64,000 nucleotides of DNA, from the NCBI RefSeq assembly GCF_900091575.1, contig NZ_FMCR01000003.1, positions 62,001 to 126,000 of the forward strand, written 5' to 3'. Below, piece after piece: positions 1 through 9,966 of the stretch (position 1 is its first letter; every line of letters starts with the position of its first letter). The position numbers were made by a program, and so were the translations under genes. Below the pieces are notes generated by a model. That model was not told the origin of the DNA and did not search any database. It was given only the letters and a program-made list of their open reading frames with translations. Source of the stretch: Micromonospora saelicesensis. Lineage in GTDB: Bacteria; Actinomycetota; Actinomycetes; Mycobacteriales; Micromonosporaceae.

Positions 1-1
1 G

Positions 2-1204
2 ATGGTCGTCTCCGGGCTGGCCGCGACGTTGTTCGGGCCGAAGCTGGAGCATGCGGCCCGGGCGACGGTGGCGGCGCGGGCCTCCTTCGCCACGGCGCTG
101 GTCTCCGTGCTGTCCGCGGCGCGGACGGTGAAGCTCGCCGGCGCGACCACTGCGGTGCTGCGCCACCTGGCGGGCCTGGACGTGCTGCGCAGCGACCGGC
201 AGCGGCGGGAGATCTCGGTCCAGGTGTGGGCGCGCTCCACACCGTCGATGGCCAGTGGGCTGTTGCCGATCGGCGCCTGGGCGCTCTACCTGAACGGCTC
301 GCTCTCCGCCGGGGCGGTGCTGGTGGCCGTCTCCACCCTGGGCGCGGCCCGCTGGTTCGCCTGGACGACGGCGTCGTTGATCTCGCAGCTGCCCTCGGCG
401 CGGGTCTGGACCCGGCGCACGGCGGCGATGACCGGGGTGAGCGCGTACTCCGCGGGGGTGCCGGAGGTCGACCTGACCGCCGGGACGGCGCCCGCGCCGA
501 CCATGCCGCCCCGGCATCCGCTGCGGCGGCTGGAACTGCGCGGCTTCGGGGTGGTGCACTCCGACGGCACGGTGGCCGTCCGGGACGTGGACCTGACCGT
601 GCAGCGGGGGCAGTTGGTGCTTGTCGTCGGGCCGGTGGGGTCGGGCAAGTCCTCGCTGCTGCGCGGGCTGGCCGGGATCGTGCACCACACCGGCGAACTG
701 GCCTGGAACGGTGACCCGGTCACCGAGCCGGAGCTGTTCCTGCGTCCCAACCAGGTCGGCTACGTCGGTCAGTTGCCCCGGGTGCTCTCCGGCACGGTGG
801 CCGACAACATCGCCCTCGGGCACCAGGTGGACGCGGCGGGGGCGGTCAGCACCGCCCAGCTCGACCATGACCTGGCCGCCGCCGGTGGTGGGCTGGGCCT
901 GCTCATCGGGCACAAGGGCACCCGGCTCTCCGGCGGGCAGTTGCAGCGGTTGGCGCTGGCCCGGGCGCTGGCCCCGCGTACCGAACTGCTGGTCGCCGAC
1001 GACGTGTCGTCGGCGCTGGACGTCACCACCGAGCTGGCGCTGTGGCAGGCGTTGCGCGGCCACGGGGTGACAGTTGTCGGCTCGACCGCGAAGCGCGCCG
1101 CGTTGGTCCGGGCCGACCACGTGGTGGTGCTGCTCGGCGGCACGGTGGCCGCCCAGGGCACCTGGCAGGACCTGGAAGGCGACTGGTCCCACCTGGCCGG
1201 CTGA
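2..1204 (+). CDS. ABC transporter, fused permease-ATPase (5' truncated)
   Basis: The 3' part of a type IV ABC exporter half-transporter; the beginning lies outside the window, so the first Met here is probably internal. About 150 residues of membrane-domain sequence (hydrophobic stretch near residues 85-115) precede a nucleotide-binding domain with Walker A GPVGSGKSS (about 210-218), the signature LSGGQ (about 309-313) and D-loop SSALD. The Walker B strand reads LLVADD: the usual catalytic Glu is Asp, as in the degenerate site of heterodimeric exporters. This suggests that it works with a second half-transporter, probably encoded just upstream. Substrate unknown. It converges on the flavin oxidoreductase gene across a strong hairpin. 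Confidence 0.85.
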   Translation: MVVSGLAATLFGPKLEHAARATVAARASFATALVSVLSAARTVKLAGATTAVLRHLAGLDVLRSDRQRREISVQVWARSTPSMASGLLPIGAWALYLNGSLSAGAVLVAVSTLGAARWFAWTTASLISQLPSARVWTRRTAAMTGVSAYSAGVPEVDLTAGTAPAPTMPPRHPLRRLELRGFGVVHSDGTVAVRDVDLTVQRGQLVLVVGPVGSGKSSLLRGLAGIVHHTGELAWNGDPVTEPELFLRPNQVGYVGQLPRVLSGTVADNIALGHQVDAAGAVSTAQLDHDLAAAGGGLGLLIGHKGTRLSGGQLQRLALARALAPRTELLVADDVSSALDVTTELALWQALRGHGVTVVGSTAKRAALVRADHVVVLLGGTVAAQGTWQDLEGDWSHLAG

Positions 1205-1210
1205 CCGACG

Positions 1211-1243
1211 GTCGGGCGGCCACTCACGCGGCGGCCGCCCGAC
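1211..1243. terminator. Bidirectional hairpin terminator between convergent genes
   Basis: Perfect 11-bp inverted repeat (1211-1221 with 1233-1243, GTCGGGCGGCC arm) with an 11-nt loop, located 7 nt after the ABC gene stop and 10 nt from the stop of the convergent flavin oxidoreductase. There is no T-tract, as is common in high-GC actinobacteria. Confidence 0.6.
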
Positions 1244-1252
1244 CGGTCGGGA

Positions 1253-2320
1253 TCAGGAGGCGCGGGCGTACTGGGCGGGGCCGGAGTACGCGACACCGAG
1301 CTTCGCGGCGGCCCGGTGCGGCCAGTACGGGTCGCGCAGCAACTCCCGACCCAGCAGCACCAGGTCGGCCTCGCCGCTGGCGACGATCTGCTCGGCGTGC
1401 TCGGGCTCCACGATGAGGCCCACCGCGCCGGTCGGCACGCCGGCCTCGCGGCGGATCTGGGCGGCCAGCGGCACCTGGTAACCCGGGCCGAGCGGGACGC
1501 GCTGGTCAGTGCTCACCCCACCGGAGGACGCGTCGACCAGGTCGACGCCGACGCCGGCCAGCTCACCGGCGAGCACCACGCTGTCCTCGATCGTCCAGCC
1601 GCCCTCGACCCAGTCGGTGGCGGAGATCCGGGTCAGCACCGGCACGTCCTCGCCGACCGCGGCGCGCACCGCGCGGGCCACCTCCAGGGTGAGCCGCATC
1701 CGGGCCGCCCGGTCGCCGCCGTACGCGTCGGTGCGGTGGTTGGTCAGCGGCGACAGGAACTCGTTGAGCAGGTAGCCGTGGGCGGCGTGGATCTCCACGG
1801 CGGCGAAGCCGGCGTCCAGCGCGCGTTGGGCGCCGGCCGCGAACGCCTCGACCACACCGGCGATGCCGGCCTCGTCGAGGCTGGTCGGCGTCCGGTAGTC
1901 GGCGGTGAACGGCTCCGAGCCGGGGGCGACGGGCGTCCAGCCGCCCTCGGCGTCCGGCACACCACCGCGCTCGGGTGCCCACGGCCGGTAGGTGGAGGCC
2001 TTGAAGCCGGCGTGCGCGAGCTGCACTGCCGGCACCGCGCCGTGGGCCGCGACGAACGCGGTCACCGGTCGCCAGGCGTCGACGTGCGCACCGGACCAGA
2101 GGCCGGTGTCCTGCGGGCTGATCCGGCCCTCGGGGAGTACGGCGGTCGCCTCGGTCAGCACCAGGCCGGCGCCGCCGACCGCGCGGCTGCCGAGGTGGAT
2201 CAGGTGCCAGTCGGTGGGCAGGCCGTCGGGGCCGGCGGAGTACTGGCACATCGGCGCCATGGCGATCCGGTTGGGCACTGTGACCCCGCGCAGGGCCAGG
2301 GGGGTGAACAGGGAACTCAT
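1253..2320 (-). CDS. NADH:flavin oxidoreductase, Old Yellow Enzyme family (YqjM-like)
   Basis: 355-aa FMN-dependent ene-reductase of the OYE family, expected to reduce activated C=C bonds with NAD(P)H in the cytosol. N-terminal MAPMCQY carries the Cys that tunes FMN in the YqjM/thermophilic-like class; QLAHAG and the EIHAAHGYLLNEFLSP strand (His-x-x-His plus the FMN/substrate pocket) are intact, as is the SPLTNHRTDAYGG segment that follows. Length matches YqjM homologues. The usual HAGRK is HAGFK here, a small change near the active site. Physiological substrate unknown. The ATG start follows a short, weakly Shine-Dalgarno-like stretch. Confidence 0.9.
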   Translation of the reverse strand: MSSLFTPLALRGVTVPNRIAMAPMCQYSAGPDGLPTDWHLIHLGSRAVGGAGLVLTEATAVLPEGRISPQDTGLWSGAHVDAWRPVTAFVAAHGAVPAVQLAHAGFKASTYRPWAPERGGVPDAEGGWTPVAPGSEPFTADYRTPTSLDEAGIAGVVEAFAAGAQRALDAGFAAVEIHAAHGYLLNEFLSPLTNHRTDAYGGDRAARMRLTLEVARAVRAAVGEDVPVLTRISATDWVEGGWTIEDSVVLAGELAGVGVDLVDASSGGVSTDQRVPLGPGYQVPLAAQIRREAGVPTGAVGLIVEPEHAEQIVASGEADLVLLGRELLRDPYWPHRAAAKLGVAYSGPAQYARAS

Positions 2321-2339
2321 GGGGTCATCCTCTCCGACA

Positions 2340-2375
2340 CGGCGACGGGCCCCCGGGGAGAGGGGCCCGTCGCCG
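2340..2375 (-). terminator. Hairpin terminator after the symporter gene
   Basis: Perfect 13-bp inverted repeat (2340-2352 with 2363-2375; arm CGGCGACGGGCCC) with a 10-nt loop, beginning 14 nt past the stop of the symporter gene (which ends at 2390) and before the oxidoreductase start. It should separate the two minus-strand genes. Confidence 0.6.
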
Positions 2376-2389
2376 TACTGGTGAATCGG

Positions 2390-3694
2390 TCAGGCAGGAA
2401 CGGGGGTGAGCTCGGGCCGGGTGTCGGCGACCGGCTCCGGATCGGTCAGGTCACGCCGGCCGGCGGACTCGTACGCGACGCGGTCGAGAGTGCCCTCGCG
2501 GGCGGCGACCACTGTCGGCACCAGCGCCTGCCCCGCGACGTTGGTGGCGGTGCGGATCATGTCCAGGATCGGGTCGATGGCCAGCAGCAGGCCGGCGCCG
2601 GCCAGCGGCAGGCCCAGCGTGCTGAGGGTCAGGGTGAGCATCACGATCGCGCCGGTCAGGCCGGCGGTGGCCGCCGAGCCGACCACCGAGACGAAGGCGA
2701 TCAGCAGGTAGTCGCCGATGCCGAGGTCAACGCCGAACACCTGGGCCACGAAGATCGCGGCGAGGGCCGGGTAGATGGCGGCGCAACCGTCCATCTTCGT
2801 GGTGGCGCCGAAGGGCACCGCGAACGAGGCGTACTCGCGGGGCACACCGAGTCGCTCGACGGAGCGCTGGGTCACCGGCATGGTGCCGACCGAGGAGCGG
2901 GACACGAAGCCCAGCTCGATCGCCGGCCAGGCGCCGGCGAAGAAGCGCAGCGGGTTGAGGCGGCCGGCCAGGATCAGCACCAGCGGGTAGACCACGAACA
3001 GGACGATGGCGCAGCCGACGTAGACGGCGGTGGTGAACTTCGCCAGGGGGGCCAGCAGGTCCCAGCCGTACGAGGCGACGGCGTTGCCGATCAGGCCGAG
3101 GGTGCCGATCGGGGCGAGTCGGATGACCCACCAGAGCGCCTTCTGGACGATCTCCAGCAGGGAGCGGTTCAGCGCCACGAACGGTTCGGCGGCTTCGCCG
3201 ACCAGCAGGGCCGCGGCACCGATGACGACGGCGAGGAAGACGATCTGGAGGACGTTGCCCTCGACGAACGCGCCGACCGGGTTGGTGGGCACGATGCCGG
3301 TGAGGAAGTCGGTCCACGAGCCGGTGTTCTTCGGCGGCGCCGCGCCACCCAGGTCGAGGGTCACGCCCTTGCCCGGGTTGGTCAGCAGGCCGAGGCCGAT
3401 GCCGATGCTCACCGCGATCAGCGCGGTGATGCCGAACCACATCAGGGTCTTGACGGCGAGCCGGGCGGCGTTGGCGACGCCGCGCAGGCTGACCACGCTG
3501 ACCACGATGGCGGTGAAGACCAGCGGCGGCACGGCCAGCTTGAGCAGTTGGACGAAGAGGCTACCGACGGTGTGCAGGGTGCTGGTCAGCCAGCTCAGGT
3601 CGTTGCTGCGGGCAAGGAAGCCCAGTGCGACGCCGAGCACGAGGCCGAGCAGGATCTGCACGGAGAAGGGAATTTTGCGCAGGCTGAAGGGCAT
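2390..3694 (-). CDS. Dicarboxylate/amino acid:cation symporter (DAACS family)
   Basis: 434-aa secondary transporter of the glutamate/aspartate/C4-dicarboxylate:Na+/H+ symporter fold, with about eight membrane segments and re-entrant loops. Visible family marks are the serine-rich re-entrant loop (SRSSVGTMPVT) and the TM7 stretch PFGATTKMDGCAAIYP. In GltPh-type carriers the corresponding motif is NMDGT, where Asn helps bind Na+; Lys occupies this place here, so cation coupling may differ. The C-terminal 40 residues are polar and cytoplasmic. Substrate cannot be assigned from sequence alone. Monocistronic: a hairpin follows it and 156 bp separate it from the gene behind. Confidence 0.9.
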   Translation of the reverse strand: MPFSLRKIPFSVQILLGLVLGVALGFLARSNDLSWLTSTLHTVGSLFVQLLKLAVPPLVFTAIVVSVVSLRGVANAARLAVKTLMWFGITALIAVSIGIGLGLLTNPGKGVTLDLGGAAPPKNTGSWTDFLTGIVPTNPVGAFVEGNVLQIVFLAVVIGAAALLVGEAAEPFVALNRSLLEIVQKALWWVIRLAPIGTLGLIGNAVASYGWDLLAPLAKFTTAVYVGCAIVLFVVYPLVLILAGRLNPLRFFAGAWPAIELGFVSRSSVGTMPVTQRSVERLGVPREYASFAVPFGATTKMDGCAAIYPALAAIFVAQVFGVDLGIGDYLLIAFVSVVGSAATAGLTGAIVMLTLTLSTLGLPLAGAGLLLAIDPILDMIRTATNVAGQALVPTVVAAREGTLDRVAYESAGRRDLTDPEPVADTRPELTPVPA

Positions 3695-3850
3695 GAGGAT
3701 GTATCCAATTGTCCGGTCCGATCGGGGCAGGCGTAGGAACGCGGCTAGCCCGGACAGATGCCACTGGCCTGCAGTCGGAGATCGACATACAGGCGGACAG
3801 TGAGGCCCCAGACATTGGTCATCGCTGGCCGACGATACGCCGATTCCCGC

Positions 3851-4534
3851 TCATCGGAAGGACCGGACGGCGTGAGGCTCCTTACACAGGGCCAGCGCGG
3901 TGGCGGTGCTCAGGCCCCACAGCACCGCCAGGGCGAGGATCAGCCGTTCCAGCACCCCCACCACCGGGCCTCGACCGATCACGAGCATCGCCAGCCCCAC
4001 CGTGGCGCAGAGCGGCAGTGCCAGCGCGGCGGCCATGCCGGCCAGCCGACGCACCGTCCGGCCGGCCGGCCCGGAGACGGCCAGCGTGATCATGGCGAAG
4101 ACCACCGACGCGGTCGCCGCGATGCTCGCGCCGCCGTGCACCAGGTCGGCCGCCGTCGCGCGCTCGAACGGCGGCAACGGGCAGCCGCCGGAGCAGGTCA
4201 CCGCCCCGGACACGGCGGTGAACACGGCCCCGGTGGCGAGCAGCGCCGGGGCCGCCGCCCACACCCCGGGGGGCAGCGCCGCGCCGATCAGCAGCAACGC
4301 GCCGGCAAGGGCAAGGATCCCGATCCGGTACGTCGCGGCGTGGGCGCTGCCGGCGATGCCCGCCTCGCTGACGTACCCGGTGAACCCTGGACCGGGACCG
4401 GCGACCACGGCGAGCGTCACCGCCACCGCACCGGCCAGCGTGCAGCCGGCCGCCGCGGACCCGGCGACCCGACGGGCGACGTCGCCACGGGCCCTCGGCA
4501 CGGTCGGGGTGGCCGGCCGACCCGGCTCAGCCAC
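3851..4534 (-). CDS. DUF998 family integral membrane protein
   Basis: 227-aa protein with about six hydrophobic segments and a conserved-looking extracytoplasmic CSGGCPLPP loop, resembling DUF998 proteins of actinobacteria, whose function is unknown. The GTG start overlaps the stop of the upstream glutathione-transferase-like gene by 8 nt, so the two are probably cotranscribed and translationally coupled. No catalytic motif is visible. Confidence 0.75.
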   Translation of the reverse strand: MAEPGRPATPTVPRARGDVARRVAGSAAAGCTLAGAVAVTLAVVAGPGPGFTGYVSEAGIAGSAHAATYRIGILALAGALLLIGAALPPGVWAAAPALLATGAVFTAVSGAVTCSGGCPLPPFERATAADLVHGGASIAATASVVFAMITLAVSGPAGRTVRRLAGMAAALALPLCATVGLAMLVIGRGPVVGVLERLILALAVLWGLSTATALALCKEPHAVRSFR

Positions 4535-5492
4535 GCCCGTGCGGCGTGCTCCAGCCGGACTCGTCCGGCCCGAGTGGCACGATGCCGCTGGGATTGATCT
4601 CCCGGTGCGTGCCGTAGTAGTGCCGCTTGATGTGGTCGAAGTCCACCGTCTCGCCGAAACCCGGCGTCTGGAACAGATCCCGGGCGTACGCCCAGAGCAC
4701 CGGCATCTCGGTCAGCTTGTTGCGGTTGCACTTGAAGTGCCCGTGGTACGCGGCGTCGAAGCGGACCAGCGTGGTGAACAGCCGCACGTCCGCCTCGGTG
4801 ATCGCGTCGCCCATCAGGTAGCGCTGCCCGGACAGCCGCTCGGAGAGCGCGTCCAGCCGGGCGAAGAGCGCCCGGAACGCCTCGTCGTACGCCTGCTGGG
4901 AGGTGGCGAACCCGCACCGGTAGACGCCGTTGTTCACGTCGGTGTGGATCTCGGCCATCAGCGCGTCCATCTCGGGGCGCAGCCCTACCGGGTACAGGTC
5001 CGGCGCCCCCGCACGGTGCAGCGACCGCCACTCGGTGGAGAAGTCGAGGGTGAGCTGCGGATAGTCGTTGGTGACCACCCGACCGGTCAGGGTGTCGACG
5101 AGCGCCGGCACTGTCACCCGGCCGGTGTAGTCCTGGTCGGTGGCCAGGTACGCCTCGGACAGGAAGCTCACGCCGAGGACCGGGTCGAAGCCGTCCGGGT
5201 CGAGGGCGAACGCCCAGCCCCGCTCGTCCCGGATCGGGTCGACGGTGCCCAGCGAGATCGCGTCGTCCAGCCCGAGCAGGCCACGCACGATCCTCGCCCG
5301 GTGCGCCCACGGGCAGGCCCGGCACCAGATAAGCCGGTAACGGCCGGCCTCGAGCGGCCAGCGGTCCTGCTCGTCAGGGCCGCCGCCGGGTGGCGAGGTG
5401 GAGTCGGCGGTGACCCGACCGGTGAACCGGTTCGGCTGGCGGACGAACGCTCCGCCGCCGCTGGTCTCTGCGCTGAACTGGGCCCGGGCCAT
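4527..5492 (-). CDS. Xi-class glutathione transferase / glutathionyl-hydroquinone reductase-like
   Basis: 321-aa member of the YqjG/ECM4 family, whose members remove a thiol adduct from glutathionyl-hydroquinones through an active-site Cys. The N-terminal thioredoxin-like part carries the diagnostic CPWAHR motif; the C-terminal helical GST domain has EADVRLFTTLVRFDAAYHGHFKCNRNK, typical of the class, and length matches. Actinomycetes use mycothiol rather than glutathione, so the real co-substrate is open. First gene of a two-gene unit with the DUF998 protein; its ATG sits 6 nt behind a TAGGTT -10-like box, suggesting a leaderless mRNA. Confidence 0.87.
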   Translation of the reverse strand: MARAQFSAETSGGGAFVRQPNRFTGRVTADSTSPPGGGPDEQDRWPLEAGRYRLIWCRACPWAHRARIVRGLLGLDDAISLGTVDPIRDERGWAFALDPDGFDPVLGVSFLSEAYLATDQDYTGRVTVPALVDTLTGRVVTNDYPQLTLDFSTEWRSLHRAGAPDLYPVGLRPEMDALMAEIHTDVNNGVYRCGFATSQQAYDEAFRALFARLDALSERLSGQRYLMGDAITEADVRLFTTLVRFDAAYHGHFKCNRNKLTEMPVLWAYARDLFQTPGFGETVDFDHIKRHYYGTHREINPSGIVPLGPDESGWSTPHGRG

Positions 5493-5498
5493 GCCGTC

Positions 5499-5504
5499 AA
5501 CCTA
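5499..5504 (-). promoter_or_regulatory. -10-like box of a leaderless promoter (GST gene)
   Basis: On the minus strand TAGGTT ends 6 nt before the ATG at 5492, which places the expected transcription start on or next to the start codon. There is no Shine-Dalgarno sequence in between. Confidence 0.5.
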
Positions 5505-5597
5505 TCCGCTGCCGGCGCGGATATCCTGGCGGCCGGCAGCCCTCGTGACCCGTGGGCGTGCCCCACCCCCGCCGTCTGCACCCCCTAAGGACTCGCG

Positions 5598-6803
<1,206 letters not shown>

Positions 6804-6913
6804 AGTGGTCCACACCACACGACCCGCGGGTCGACCGGTGCCCACGCGTGCCCGCTGCGCGCCCCGACGCCGGTGCCGTCCCGCGCCGCGGCGATGAACT
6901 GGGGAGCACGCTG

Positions 6914-7726
6914 ATGCCGGACGGACTGCCGACCGAGATCGATCTGACCAGGCCGAGCGCGGCCCGGGTGTACGACTACTTTCTGGGTGGAGCGCACAAC
7001 TTCGAGATCGACAGGCAGTTGGCGGAGCAGATCGCCAGCATGACCCCGAATCTCGCCGCCACCATGCGCTCCGGTCGGGAGTTCCTGCGTCGGGCCGTCC
7101 GGGTGCTGCTCGACGCCGGCATCGACCAGTTCCTCGACATCGGCTCCGGAATTCCCACCGTGGGCAACGTGCACGAGGTGGCGCAGGGGGTGAACCCCAA
7201 GGCCCGCGTCGTGTACGTCGACATCGACCCGGTGGCTGTCGCGCACAGCCGGGAGTTGCTGGCTGGCAACGAGCTGACCGGGGTCATCCACGCCGACCTG
7301 CGGGAGCCGGAGCGGATCCTCACCGAGACCCGACAGCTCGGGCTGATCGACTTCAGTCGTCCGATGGGCATCCTGCTGGCCGGGGTGGTGCACTTCATCC
7401 CGGACGCCGACGGGCCCGAGGCGATCCTGGCCACCCTGCGGGCCGCGGCCGCGCCGGGCAGCTTCCTGGTCGTCTCCCACTCCACCTTCGAGGACCAGCC
7501 GCAGGAGATGCTGGACGCCCAGCGCCTCTCCGCCCGCACCGCCACCGAGATCACCCTGCGCTCCCGCGCTCAGGTCACCGGCTTCTTCGGCGACTGGACC
7601 GTCCTGGAACCGGGCGTGGTGCACATGCCGCTCTGGCGCCCGGACTCACCGTCCGACGTGGACGAGCGCCCGGAGCGGTTCGGCGCCTTCGGGGGCGTCG
7701 CCCGGTACGACCAGCCCGCCGGCTGA
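6914..7726 (+). CDS. DUF574 SAM-dependent methyltransferase
   Basis: 270-aa member of a family (PF04672) expanded in actinomycetes and annotated as S-adenosylmethionine-dependent methyltransferase; substrates are unknown. The family opening LTRPSAARVYDYFLGGAHNFEID, the SAM-site DIGSGIPT strand and VVYVDIDPVAVAHS are present. The ATG at 6914 was chosen because conserved sequence begins only 8 residues later and GGGGAGC lies just before it; the open frame upstream of it has no family similarity. The GGDEF/EAL gene starts 4 nt after its stop. Confidence 0.85.
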   Translation: MPDGLPTEIDLTRPSAARVYDYFLGGAHNFEIDRQLAEQIASMTPNLAATMRSGREFLRRAVRVLLDAGIDQFLDIGSGIPTVGNVHEVAQGVNPKARVVYVDIDPVAVAHSRELLAGNELTGVIHADLREPERILTETRQLGLIDFSRPMGILLAGVVHFIPDADGPEAILATLRAAAAPGSFLVVSHSTFEDQPQEMLDAQRLSARTATEITLRSRAQVTGFFGDWTVLEPGVVHMPLWRPDSPSDVDERPERFGAFGGVARYDQPAG

Positions 7727-7730
7727 TCTC

Positions 7731-9920
7731 GTGGCCGCCGTCCCGGACCCCGCCGGGGTCGATTCCGGCCGGGACCCCGCCGGGGTCGATTCCGGCCGGG
7801 CGGACGCCCAGGGGTACGCCGCCGACTGGGCCCGCGCGGTGCGCCGGCTCGGTTTCGTGCCGCTCAGCGTGGCCGAGACCGAGCGGCTGCTGCTGGCGCA
7901 CACGATCCGGCTGGCCCAGGCGGTACGGGCGGAGCCGTTCAGCGCCTACCCGGCCGAGGAGGTCGGGCGGGCGCTGGTGGAGGCGCACCTCACCGAGCCG
8001 CAGGCCCTGGAGTGGACGCTGCACGCGCTCGGCGCGACCTTCGGGCGTCGGGTGCTGGGCGACGGTGACCGGCCGGCCGACCTCGCCGACCGGATCGCGG
8101 CGGTGCAGGGCGGGCTGGCCGCCGGGTTCGCCCGTGCGCTGCGCGACCGCACGTTCAGCCAGCAGGAGCGGATCGCCCGGTCCGCCTGGCAGGCGCGCGA
8201 CGAGGTCGAGCAGGCGCTACGCGAGAGCGAGGCACGGTTCCGGGCGGTGTTCACCGGCGCCGCGATCGGGATCGGGATCGCCGGCGTGGACGGTCGGATC
8301 ATGGACGTCAACCAGGCGTTCGCCGACATGCTCGGCTACTCGATCGAGGAGTTGCGCGAGATCAACGTGGCGGCGCTGTTCCACGCCGACGACGCCGCCG
8401 GGATGTGGGAGCTCTACCAGGAGCTGATCGAGGGAAAGCACGACGCCGCCCGGGTGGAGAAGCGCTACCACCGTAAGGACGGCACGGTGGTCTGGACGGA
8501 TCTTGCCGTATCGCTGATCCGGCACGACGGCCGGCCACGATTCACCGTCGCGATGATCGAGGACATCACCGAGCGGTACGAACTCCAGCAGCGGCTGCGC
8601 TTCCAGGCTCTGCACGACCCGCTGACCGGGTTGCCCAACCGAACGCTGTTCTTCGAGACGTTGGGCCGGGTGCTCGACACCGCGGGCACCGGGCAGCGCG
8701 TCGGGGTCTGCTTCCTCGACCTGGACGGCTTCAAGGCGATCAACGACAGTCTCGGCCACGACCTCGGTGACCGGCTGCTCGTGATGATCGGCCGGCGGCT
8801 GGCCGCGTGCGTGGCCGACCACGGCCACCTGGTCGCCCGGATGGGCGGCGACGAGTTCGTGATCCTCGTCGACGGAGGGGACGACACCGACGACCCGGTC
8901 GCCGTCGCGGAGGCCGCGCTGGCCGCCGTCGCGGCCCCGGTCCACGTCGGTGAGCACCAGTTGGCCGTCTCGGCCAGTGTGGGCATCGTGCAGTGCCCGG
9001 CCTCGGAGACCAGCGCGTCGGAGCTGATGAAGGCGGCGGACACCACGCTCTACTGGGCCAAGGCGGCGGGCCGGGGCCGGTGGGCGGTCTACGACCCAGA
9101 GCGCGGCGCCCGGGACATCGCCCGCGCGGCGCTGGTCGCCGGGCTGCCCGCCGCACTGGAGCGGGGCGAGTTCGTGCTGCACTACCAACCGATCGTGTCG
9201 CTGCTGGAGGGCACCATGCTCGCGGTGGAGGCGCTGGTCCGTTGGGAGCATCCGGAGCTGGGCCTGATCGGGCCGGACCGGTTCATCGGCCTGGCCGAGG
9301 AGACCGGCCTGATCGTCCGACTCGGCGAGTGGGTGCTGCGGCGGGCCTGCGAGGACGCCGAACGGTGGTGGCGGGAGTTCCCCGACGCCCGGCTGGTGGT
9401 CAGCGTCAACCTGGCCGCCCGGCAGGCCGACGAACCGGCCATCGTGGACACCGTCGCCGACGCGTTGCAGACCAGCGGGCTGCCCGCGGAGCTGCTCCAA
9501 CTGGAGCTGACCGAGAGCGCCGTGATGGGCAGTGCCGACGAACCCCTGCGCAGCCTGCACCGGCTCGCCGCGCTCGGCGTCCGGCTGGCCGTGGACGACT
9601 TCGGCACCGGGTACTCCAACCTGGCGTACCTGCGCCGGTTGCCGATCCACTGCCTGAAGCTCGCCGGTCCGTTCGTCGAGGGCATCCGCGCGGACGGCAC
9701 CGACGTGGCCGCCGACCACCGCGACGAACGGATCGTCGACGCGTTGGTCCGGTTGGCGCACGCCCTGGAGTTGTGGGTCACGGCCGAGGCGGTGGAGACC
9801 GGAGTGCAGGCCGAACGGCTGCGGGCGCTGCGCTGCGACACCGGGCAGGGCCGATACTTCGGTGCGCCCGCCCCGGCCGACGTGATCACCGCCCGGCTGC
9901 GCGGCGGAGCGTTGGCGTGA
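7731..9920 (+). CDS. PAS-GGDEF-EAL cyclic-di-GMP turnover protein
   Basis: 729-aa cytoplasmic protein (no membrane segment seen). Order: a helical N-terminal domain (about 20-150), a PAS sensor (about 165-285), a GGDEF diguanylate cyclase domain with an intact GGDEF signature at about 372-376, and an EAL phosphodiesterase domain starting about 480 with E500-A-L and DDFGTGYSNLAYL. Both catalytic signatures look complete, so it may make and break c-di-GMP, a second messenger controlling development in actinomycetes. The GTG at 7731 has no Shine-Dalgarno; the first codons include an in-frame 27-bp tandem duplication (DPAGVDSGR twice), so the true start could be further in, e.g. a GTG near 7838. 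Confidence 0.9.
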   Translation: MAAVPDPAGVDSGRDPAGVDSGRADAQGYAADWARAVRRLGFVPLSVAETERLLLAHTIRLAQAVRAEPFSAYPAEEVGRALVEAHLTEPQALEWTLHALGATFGRRVLGDGDRPADLADRIAAVQGGLAAGFARALRDRTFSQQERIARSAWQARDEVEQALRESEARFRAVFTGAAIGIGIAGVDGRIMDVNQAFADMLGYSIEELREINVAALFHADDAAGMWELYQELIEGKHDAARVEKRYHRKDGTVVWTDLAVSLIRHDGRPRFTVAMIEDITERYELQQRLRFQALHDPLTGLPNRTLFFETLGRVLDTAGTGQRVGVCFLDLDGFKAINDSLGHDLGDRLLVMIGRRLAACVADHGHLVARMGGDEFVILVDGGDDTDDPVAVAEAALAAVAAPVHVGEHQLAVSASVGIVQCPASETSASELMKAADTTLYWAKAAGRGRWAVYDPERGARDIARAALVAGLPAALERGEFVLHYQPIVSLLEGTMLAVEALVRWEHPELGLIGPDRFIGLAEETGLIVRLGEWVLRRACEDAERWWREFPDARLVVSVNLAARQADEPAIVDTVADALQTSGLPAELLQLELTESAVMGSADEPLRSLHRLAALGVRLAVDDFGTGYSNLAYLRRLPIHCLKLAGPFVEGIRADGTDVAADHRDERIVDALVRLAHALELWVTAEAVETGVQAERLRALRCDTGQGRYFGAPAPADVITARLRGGALA
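7746..7800 (+). repeat. 27-bp in-frame tandem duplication
   Basis: Two adjacent perfect copies (about 7747-7773 and 7774-7800) of a 27-bp unit containing CCGCCGGGGTCGATTCCGG. It encodes nine residues twice at the N-terminus of the GGDEF/EAL protein. The unit is itself partly palindromic (CCCCGCCGGGG). Confidence 0.85.
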
Positions 9921-9966
9921 GTGGGGGACCGAACCGGTCCGAAGGGTGGCGACGAAGGATGGCGGC

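Noticed and set aside
1316..3736. An 806-codon open frame on the plus strand
   Set aside because: Runs through two well-supported minus-strand genes and the terminator between them; no known domain.
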